Below are positions 57,847 through 64,000 of a stretch of 64,000 nucleotides of DNA, in pieces. This DNA is from Torreya grandis. Taxonomy: Eukaryota; Streptophyta; Pinopsida; Cupressales; Taxaceae. The notes under the pieces were generated by a model. It had not been told where the DNA came from and searched no databases. It was given only the letters and a program-made list of their open reading frames with translations. Location: assembly GCA_037957365.1 (NCBI GenBank), contig JARHVA010002372.1:326501-390500 (forward strand), in the 5' to 3' direction. The stretch's first letter is position 1, and each line of letters begins with the position of its first letter. The position numbers and the translations under genes are program-made.

Positions 57847-60800
57847 ATGGTTCTAACTCGTAGTCAAACCAAGGCTCTTCTTGACCACGCTAGCCATCAA
57901 TCGCTTTCGCCTACCCCGTCTACAAACAACCCTATAATGGAGTTCTACTCGAAGACCGAAAGAATTCCTACTAGACTATCTCTAACCCAGACGCCTATCA
58001 TCCCAGAAGGGGACCAAGATTTTGCAAGATTCTTGGACCTCAATACCGCAGCCCTCCAAAACTATCTCGTAAGAAAACCAATGCGGGACCTCTCGGGCGA
58101 CGTGGCGACGACATCAACACCGTTCGCCACCCAACCTTTTACGACTCAACCTTTCGCCTCAACCATTAACCTGACCATGGCCTATATGCAAAGTTCGGCC
58201 TCCTCGTCTATTTTTAGACCAACCTCCATCGGGGTTTCGTTACCCCCTCAACCGCCTGCAATTCAACCAAGTTCTACATTATACCAAAACTTGATTGTCT
58301 CGACCCCGCACACTCTTGCGCCTATATATGCAGGAGTGCCTACCTCGCCCTTTGTCAATGCCGTCACACAATCTCCTTTGGCGGTACCTAGTCAGCCTAT
58401 GCCTTCTACCTTCATAACGCAACCACCCTTAACCTCTACTTCTGCCCCTGCGACTAGCCATCTGTACATTGTACAACCGACTATGTCGCACGCCTCTTCT
58501 AACCTCTTTCAAGTGCCTTACAACCTAGGGGGCGCTCAACCCACCAATCTGTCAGCAGATATCATCAAGATGCTGATGGATAAAATGTCCCGTCTCAAAG
58601 CTTCTATCTCTGGTTCAAGCAATACTTTGTCATATGAACAAGTTTGCAGCGAGCCCATCCATCCTTCCGTCCTTATTCGACCATACCCTAACCATTGGGA
58701 GCTTCCTAAATTTACTCGCTTTCAGAGTAAGGAAGACCCACAACAACATCTAAAGGCATTCAGACATGCCTGTTATCTTATCGCCCACGACGATGCGTTG
58801 CTTTTACGCACGTTTCCTATGTCCCTTTCTAGCCCTGCCCTTGACTGGTATAGTTCTCTTGCCAGACATTCTATCTTTTCATTCATCCAACTCGCCCAAC
58901 TATTCGTTGACCATTTTTCTATCAATATCACCAAACAAGTTTTGATCACAGACCTTTACTCCATCAGGCAATTTGACGACGAAGCAATAGCTGATTTTGT
59001 CGCCCGTTGGAGAAGCTTGATTAATCAGCTCTCCTTCTCCTTGCCTCAACCTGAGCTCATTGAGCTCTTTTCCCGAGCATGTGTCAGTCATATCTCGTCC
59101 ACCTTGCGGGTTCAAACATTCCACACTTTCGACGAGGCCTTCACCATGGCCCGAAAGCTTGAACTCCGCGCCATTGAAGAAGATAAGGTCAAATTGTGTA
59201 ACACTAACACAAGAACCAATGACCATTCTTCTTCCAGACCTTCTTCTGCCCACTCTCACTCCAAGGAGTCGGCAAACACTGTCATCTTTAAACCATCATC
59301 TTCAACAATAACCAACCGCTCATCATCTTCAACATTAGACTACATCAATAAACATTTTCAACGTCAATCCATACAGCGTCAATTCACTCCAATTAAGGAG
59401 TCATATGCCTCTGTATTGGATAAACTCGACAAGGGGGATCTTATTTTAGATAACCCGAATGCACCTCCCAACCAAAACCTTGACATCTTCAAGCAAACCC
59501 TTTCTAATCACCCGCCTACTCAAGACAACGTCCAAACCATGACCAATGACCCTCAAGACCATGATATGCACACGGTCGACACTATCTTTTCTCTTATCCC
59601 TGACCAACCTCTTTCACAGGTGGAAGACCTTTCTTCCCCTATACCTCCTCCATGTGGCGAAGAACTTTCTTCTCCCACTTGTCCTCCAGCGACTTCTCCC
59701 ATATTGGAGGACGCTTTGACCACATCAACACCAGCTGCCTCACCTTCATCCTTATTATCATCCATAGACGATCATACCTTTTTGACTCCCCAACCATACA
59801 CAGAAGCCATGACTACTCTAGAGCTCTTTCCACTTAAAGAGCCCACACCTTTAATCCCTTCTCCATCGAGAGAAAAACCATCCACATCTAAGTCCAAACC
59901 CGCGCAAGCGTCCATCATGCCCAAAGAGATTAAACCTCTTGGTGTTCGCCCCACATCTAATCTTGCCTCGCACAAAAGTGGCCCTCAACCCAAACCAAAG
60001 AAGGCTACTAAGCCACACCGGAGACCTCCTCCCCTATCTTCGTCATTACCTTCAATCTTGGGCCCACATCCGTCTACTTTACTCGGAGTGCTTCTCACTC
60101 CCATACTTCACAGAGGTAATTCACCTCCATTATTCTATCAACCCGTCAGACTTATACCTCCTTCAAACCATCAACCAACGCCTCCTTTGCCTCCCAAACC
60201 AATGTCACCAACCCTCACTGTAATAAAACATCCCGATCTGTTAGCAGGTTCATATGCCTTGCTCTTACGGCAATTGTTGCAGTCCTCTCGTCTCTATCTC
60301 CCGCCTCTTAGACCATATCACTCTCTCAGACCAAAACCACCCTGGTTCGATGACACTCACATTTGTGCGTATCATCGCACGCCTGGGCACGACACCAAAC
60401 ATTGTTGTGCCCTCAAGGTTGCCATTCACCAATGTCTTGGGAATGACACCCTTCTTCTCGACCACATCATCAATCAACCTTCAATACTGCCCCACTCATC
60501 AACTCTCAGATCAAGACCATCTTGGTTCGACAACTGTAAATTCTGTCACTATCATCACACTCCGGGACATGACACCGAGCATTGTTGCGCTCTTAAAGCT
60601 GTCATTCGTCACCACCAGAAAAAGGATTCCTTTCTTATCAAGGATCCTCTTGACCACCCCTTTGACAAATTATCAACACCAACCCATACCTCTCCAACCT
60701 TGTCATCTAAATCAGGATCCCCACACCAGACTAGGGTCCCTTCGCTGCCTTTAACCCCCTTATTCGACATTAAGGCAGTCCATCTGACCACTAAACCTCA

Positions 60801-61404
60801 ATCGACCTTAACCAATCCGTCAAACATTCTCCATAGCCGCTGGGGGAATTCAACCTTCATCCACACTTCGACCAATTTTTCAACACAGTCTCGACCACAT
60901 ATCAATCACTCTGTCAACTTAACCTTAACCAGACTAGCAACCAAACATTTAACCCGACCTCAACCAAACATTCGACCCAACCAAAGACCAAATACCAACC
61001 AATCAACCCTCGACCAACCATTGACCAATTATCAAATAACCAAATCTCAACCAAACATCGACCCAACCTTTTTATCAAAACATTCAACCTGTCTTGACCA
61101 ATCAACAACCATATCAACCAACTTCACATCCACTCATCAATCAACACCTGACCAATCTGGAAAGAGGCAATTGGGGCAAGGTTTGCTCCTAATTGACTCG
61201 GACCTTAACATACAAGCATGGCCCGGGGACTTGTCAGACCTTGAGCCCCACTTTCTGTCTTGCGTCTTCGACCTTTCTACTGCTAGTCGAGTATTCGTCC
61301 ACTTGACACTTAACTTGAGCTCGTCCCTTGAGCAATCCTCGTCCTCTTCATCCTCCTTCCTTTCAACCCTATTCCTCTTAACAACTCCTATAACCCTTTT
61401 ATGA
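57847..61404 (+). CDS. gag: Gag polyprotein of G3 (1,185 aa)
   Basis: Intact frame starting at the ATG of 'MVLTRSQTK', a typical gypsy Gag start also found in G1. Residues 1-270 are Pro/Thr/Ser-rich and probably disordered. Residues about 279-448 form a Retrotrans_gag capsid domain ('HWELPKFTRFQSKEDPQQHL', 'ALDWYSSL', 'FADFVARW'-like 'IADFVARWRSLINQLS', 'ELIELFSRACVSHI'). After a Ser- and Pro-rich linker come two knuckles of the form C-x2-H-x4-H-x4-C: C840-H843-H848-C853 and C900-H903-H908-C913, each followed by a Cys and 'ALK'. These differ from the usual CCHC by His at the second ligand. The tail is Asn/Thr/Gln-rich and ends in a Ser run. No protease motif is present. Compared with G1, an upstream third knuckle has been lost near residue 527. 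Gag would build particles and bind element RNA. Confidence 0.9.
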   Translation: MVLTRSQTKALLDHASHQSLSPTPSTNNPIMEFYSKTERIPTRLSLTQTPIIPEGDQDFARFLDLNTAALQNYLVRKPMRDLSGDVATTSTPFATQPFTTQPFASTINLTMAYMQSSASSSIFRPTSIGVSLPPQPPAIQPSSTLYQNLIVSTPHTLAPIYAGVPTSPFVNAVTQSPLAVPSQPMPSTFITQPPLTSTSAPATSHLYIVQPTMSHASSNLFQVPYNLGGAQPTNLSADIIKMLMDKMSRLKASISGSSNTLSYEQVCSEPIHPSVLIRPYPNHWELPKFTRFQSKEDPQQHLKAFRHACYLIAHDDALLLRTFPMSLSSPALDWYSSLARHSIFSFIQLAQLFVDHFSINITKQVLITDLYSIRQFDDEAIADFVARWRSLINQLSFSLPQPELIELFSRACVSHISSTLRVQTFHTFDEAFTMARKLELRAIEEDKVKLCNTNTRTNDHSSSRPSSAHSHSKESANTVIFKPSSSTITNRSSSSTLDYINKHFQRQSIQRQFTPIKESYASVLDKLDKGDLILDNPNAPPNQNLDIFKQTLSNHPPTQDNVQTMTNDPQDHDMHTVDTIFSLIPDQPLSQVEDLSSPIPPPCGEELSSPTCPPATSPILEDALTTSTPAASPSSLLSSIDDHTFLTPQPYTEAMTTLELFPLKEPTPLIPSPSREKPSTSKSKPAQASIMPKEIKPLGVRPTSNLASHKSGPQPKPKKATKPHRRPPPLSSSLPSILGPHPSTLLGVLLTPILHRGNSPPLFYQPVRLIPPSNHQPTPPLPPKPMSPTLTVIKHPDLLAGSYALLLRQLLQSSRLYLPPLRPYHSLRPKPPWFDDTHICAYHRTPGHDTKHCCALKVAIHQCLGNDTLLLDHIINQPSILPHSSTLRSRPSWFDNCKFCHYHHTPGHDTEHCCALKAVIRHHQKKDSFLIKDPLDHPFDKLSTPTHTSPTLSSKSGSPHQTRVPSLPLTPLFDIKAVHLTTKPQSTLTNPSNILHSRWGNSTFIHTSTNFSTQSRPHINHSVNLTLTRLATKHLTRPQPNIRPNQRPNTNQSTLDQPLTNYQITKSQPNIDPTFLSKHSTCLDQSTTISTNFTSTHQSTPDQSGKRQLGQGLLLIDSDLNIQAWPGDLSDLEPHFLSCVFDLSTASRVFVHLTLNLSSSLEQSSSSSSSFLSTLFLLTTPITLL

Positions 61405-61423
61405 TGTATGGATGCTTTGTCCT

Positions 61424-61429
61424 AATAAA
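61424..61429 (+). promoter_or_regulatory. AATAAA just downstream of gag stop
   Basis: A canonical poly(A) signal hexamer lies 20 bases after the TGA. It could end a gag-only mRNA, but a single hexamer is weak evidence in plants. Confidence 0.35.
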
Positions 61430-61541
61430 AGGGAGCCCTTGACCTTCTACAGTCTTGTCCATGACTCACATTTCTATCAAAACAAATCAAGATGTCAAAA
61501 CATATCCATGGTCACTATATCCATATCATAATCAAAAAAAC

Positions 61542-61669
61542 AGACTGCTCCCTTGAAGGACAGCTGTACTATCATTGCTGTAATAAATAGACTGCTCCCT
61601 CGAAGGACAGCTATTCAAAAGCCTTTATATTAAACAAAAATCTAGACCACTCCCTCGAAGGATGGCTAT
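61542..61669 (+). repeat. Three AGACTGCTCCCTCGAAGGACAG-type repeats in G3
   Basis: Units near 61,542-61,567, 61,589-61,614 and 61,644-61,669 share AGACYRCTCCCTYGAAGGA and then RCTRT. Spacing is about 50 bp. The same motif is triplicated in G1 (43,354-43,490) and G2 (30,893-31,010) at the corresponding place. Confidence 0.9.
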
Positions 61670-61792
61670 GACTACTCTGGCAATAAACAGCAACTTATTT
61701 TAGAAGCTTCCCGCATTGATCAGCTTCGCAACCTGACCACCAAGCAAATGACATCTCTATGCAGGCTTCCCGCATCGATCAGTCTACCTCTC

Positions 61793-61816
61793 AAAAAAAA
61801 AAAAAAAAAAAAAAAA
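61793..61816 (+). repeat. 24-base poly(A) run
   Basis: Homopolymer inside the G3 spacer, immediately after the second GCTTCCCGCATCGATCAG copy. No flanking duplication or retrogene is visible. Confidence 0.9.
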
Positions 61817-61858
61817 TGAGTCATGGACTTGGCTTGTAGTTGTCTCAGGGTCTCCTAT

Positions 61859-61871
61859 AAAAAGGGGCAAA
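61859..61871 (+). other. Internal copy of the polypurine tract, with TATA-like text
   Basis: AAAAAGGGGCAAA, identical to the 13 bases before the 3' LTR. It overlaps CTATAAAAAGGGG, which also looks like a TATA box. It could act as a second plus-strand primer, as central polypurine tracts do in some retroelements, or be a promoter. Confidence 0.5.
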
Positions 61872-63051
61872 GTTATCTCTACTCTTAAAATGGGTTACCC
61901 TCTTTCCTCCTCCTATTACCTGCTTAAGGGACTTCGAGCTCACTTTAATGTCTAAGTGATTCGATTACCGCTCTAACATAACTATGGTCAACGACGTCAC
62001 GCATGAAAGGGGCTCTTGGTTCTCATAACCCCTATCTATGCTATCTTTTTGGTCCTTGTCAATGAAAGAGCAATTTGCCTTTCATCTTCTTCTGCCCTTT
62101 GGTCACATTCACCCTCATCACTTGTCAATTAACTCAGCTCAACTCTCTTTTCAGACCATCAACATGACCTAGCCTATTCACCCTAGTTTCTATGGACACC
62201 AATACACATGGAAACTATCGACTCGCCACAATTTATGTTCAGCATAAACCAATACTTGCTGAAGCATAAATAGACCTCAATTCATTTTTAGCATACATCC
62301 ATCACGCATATGGGATATTGCTAGGGATGAAAAACCCCTCAACCAATGTTGCAGAATACACCATTTGGAAAAGGCTGCAACATCTTTTTTTCCTCACCAT
62401 CCCTTTGACCCTTCCTCCCTTCTAGGGAGAACTACATCGGCCTGAGGCCCTATCACCAGGGCTATGTAGGCAGCACTCAGTTGACATGGGGTCTTCTGGG
62501 GTTAGCTCGGCCGCATCCTTTCATCCTTTCGTCCATTCATCCATCCATCGACCACCAACCATTGGAGATCATACCTCTCTCCTCCGACCTCGACCACTTC
62601 CAAGACGTTGTTGCCTTGGTTGTTTTTGCATGTATGCTACCTCATGACTGGTTAGCAGAATTGTGCGTAGACTTTTTTGGACCCTCACAAGTATAGGATC
62701 GCACACCGGTTGATCCCTACTACTTGTGACTTTTTCGCGTTTCTAGGAGCACTTCCTGAGCCCAGGATACCTGGAACGTGATGACCCATTTGGAGCTTCA
62801 GCTTAGATTGAGTGACCCGATCAGTAGACGACTAAATGCTGGGGCCTGGTTACTTCAATTTTGGCACTCCTCGACCCTTGACCTGCGACACTTTGGCCTG
62901 ACCATCTTGTGCAGTGGTATGCACGCAATCACAATCTTTGCAGCATTCACCCTCACCCCTTTTTCATCCGCTCTTTATCAAATCAGCACCCGATTCCCGG
63001 TTCCCTTCCCTCGACTCCTGCTTTGAGGGGGAATACTCGGGGCATTTCGCT

Positions 63052-63175
63052 TCCTATTTTTGTCTTGCAGTTTATTCGAACAACCAACAAGACGAAATCA
63101 ACCTTATCCCTCACCTGGGGCACTCACTCCTATTTTTGTCTTGCAGTTCATCCAGAACAACCAACAAGACAAAAA
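63052..63175 (+). repeat. 45-bp direct repeat ahead of the polypurine tract
   Basis: CCTATTTTTGTCTTGCAGTT with 'AACAACCAACAAGAC' occurs at about 63,053-63,093 and again at 63,129-63,170; the second copy runs directly into the polypurine tract. Another purine run, GAGGGGGAA, lies at 63,025-63,033. Confidence 0.9.
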
Positions 63176-63183
63176 GGGGCAAA
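63171..63183 (+). other. G3 polypurine tract
   Basis: AAAAAGGGGCAAA directly before the TGTAGACACC start of the 3' LTR; it is the expected primer for plus-strand DNA. Confidence 0.9.
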
Positions 63184-64000
63184 TGTAGACACCGAAATCG
63201 TGTTGACTCCCCTGGTCATTCCCCGTCTTATTCTTCTTCGCCTATTGAACCCTTGCCGATCACTTGTTTCACCAGCATTGACCCTGGCAGCATGTAAAAA
63301 TGAGCACAGAGCAAAAAAGTAGACTCTATCCCCATTATGCATCTGCCGACGTCGGTCTTTACCCGACCGATGTCGCCGACGTCGGTCACCTATCGGCCGA
63401 CGTCGGCAATCCTGCCGACGTCGGTCACCTTCCCCTTGTCCGTTATCAGTTATCGTTCGGTTTCCCGAAACGGTTGACGAACCATTTCTGAAACCGTCCC
63501 CGTCCCCCACCTTCATCAACCTCCGCCAGCCATTCGAACCGGATCCCCAAACGCTATCCAACCATTCGAAACGCTGAGCAACCAACCTGCGAATTCCTCC
63601 ACCAACCTGCGAACTTCGAGCAATCATCGACACTATGACATCAACTAATCTGCACACCATGGCTTTCATCGGGTCTTCTACCAGGTAAGTCTTTATTCTG
63701 TTTATTTCATTTTCTTTTCTTAGTTATTATTTATTTTCTGTCTTCCCAACTGTTCAAACTCCTCAGACTCTGTCTAAACCTCGTCCCTGTCCTTATCAAA
63801 CCCTGTCTCGACTCTGTCTAAACCTCATCCCTGTCCTTATCAAACCCTACCCTGACCATATCAGACCCTATCCTGACTGTTCAGACCTATCCCGACTCTG
63901 TTCAAACCCCCCAGACTCTCCCTGAACCTGTCCCGACTCTCTCAGAACCTGTCTCGAACCCTTTCCCAGAACCTGCCCCTACCGATGCCGGTCACTGCCC
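63184..64000 (+). repeat. G3 3' LTR, cut by window end
   Basis: First 817 bp of the LTR. It is nearly identical to 55,797-56,620 except for scattered, almost exclusively transition differences and an indel just before the first CCGACGTCGG palindrome, where the 5' LTR has extra TACCTGACCGATGTCA-like sequence. Confidence 0.95.

Larger units (their letters stand above)
61405..63183 (+). other. G3 3' spacer
   Basis: Non-coding in all frames apart from short chance frames (62,481-62,696; 62,778-63,026). In order: poly(A)-signal-like AATAAA, three CTCCCTYGAAGGA motifs, two GCTTCCCGCATYGATCAG copies (61,708-61,725 and 61,767-61,784), a 24-A run, an internal polypurine-tract copy, and a 45-bp direct repeat before the true tract. 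Patches such as the 'TCCTTGTCAATGAAA' block near 62,054 are shared with the G2 spacer (complement near 30,430-30,470). Confidence 0.8.
55797..64000 (+). mobile_element. G3: young gag-only Ty3/gypsy (TR-GAG-like) element
   Basis: Plus-strand LTR element: 5' LTR 55,797-57,035, primer site 57,039, structured leader, one intact gag frame 57,847-61,404, a 1.8-kb non-coding spacer, polypurine tract 63,171-63,183 and a 3' LTR from 63,184 cut by the window end. The internal region is 6,148 bp and has no protease, RT, RNase H or integrase in any frame. The LTRs differ by roughly 22 substitutions over about 800 aligned bases (my count by eye), only one a transversion, plus one small indel. It is GC- and CpG-rich, unlike all other sequence here. 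Known as a class: non-autonomous terminal-repeat retrotransposons with GAG. Pol would have to come from a relative such as G2. Confidence 0.9.

Noticed and set aside
58900..61117. Minus-strand and shifted plus-strand frames overlapping G3 gag
   Set aside because: Shadows of a GC-rich coding frame; no motif of their own.
61793..61816. Poly(A) run as a LINE or retrogene tail
   Set aside because: No LINE coding sequence or retrocopied gene precedes it, and no target-site duplication flanks it; it lies inside the G3 spacer.
62481..63026. Short frames in the G3 spacer as pol remnants
   Set aside because: No RT, RNase H, protease or integrase motif could be read in any frame.
1..64000. tRNA, rRNA or organelle-derived segments
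   Set aside because: I saw no cloverleaf-compatible A/B box pairs, rRNA signature blocks or plastid/mitochondrial gene text, but a tRNAscan or Infernal run was not possible.

Overview
The window looks like a gene-poor stretch of nuclear DNA from a seed plant with a large, retrotransposon-rich genome. The clues are deeply decayed Ty1/copia (SIRE/Maximus-like) and Ty3/gypsy (Tat-like) elements with very long LTRs, strong AT richness in the old sequence, and no recognisable intact host gene, rRNA or tRNA. I cannot name the species; no database search was possible, and all family assignments come from motif recognition.

Layout. 1-1,430 and 8,838-12,690 are two related, decayed long LTR-like segments (A and B); B carries a 336-bp perfect palindrome. 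Between them lie a plus-strand Ty3/gypsy relic (gag, protease, start of RT; 1,955-5,095), short repeats (5,631-6,225) and a broken gene relic resembling a DDE/RNase-H-fold-like family (6,618-8,670). 12,784-13,560 is a decayed coding relic with a possible intron. 13,576-23,393 is a nearly full-length but dead SIRE-like copia element on the plus strand. 23,790-27,404 is a diverged tandem array of about 366-bp units. 27,405-34,500 is a 5'-truncated, minus-strand Tat-like gypsy element (G2) with RT, RNase H and integrase relics. 35,465-50,692 is a second minus-strand member (G1), 15.2 kb, with both LTRs, a likely target-site duplication and decayed gag, but only the C-terminal scrap of integrase. 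50,698-55,791 is AT-rich with nothing assigned. 55,797 to the window end is a young, GC/CpG-rich member (G3, plus strand) with nearly identical LTRs and an intact 1,185-codon gag but no pol.

How the parts relate. G1, G2 and G3 share LTR ends (TGTAGACA...AAACA) and the same 3' spacer; G1 and G3 also share a primer-binding site and leader. G2 carries pol; G1 and G3 look like non-autonomous gag-bearing derivatives that would need polymerase and integrase from a relative. Comparing G1 with G3 exposes conserved non-coding parts: two leader hairpins whose stems change in a pairing-preserving way, and a triplicated CTCCCTYGAAGGA motif downstream of the coding region that is also triplicated in G2. 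These, with a second internal copy of the polypurine tract in G3, are the most interesting observations.

The only intact, plausibly translated gene is the G3 gag. Everything else coding is a relic with stops and frameshifts.
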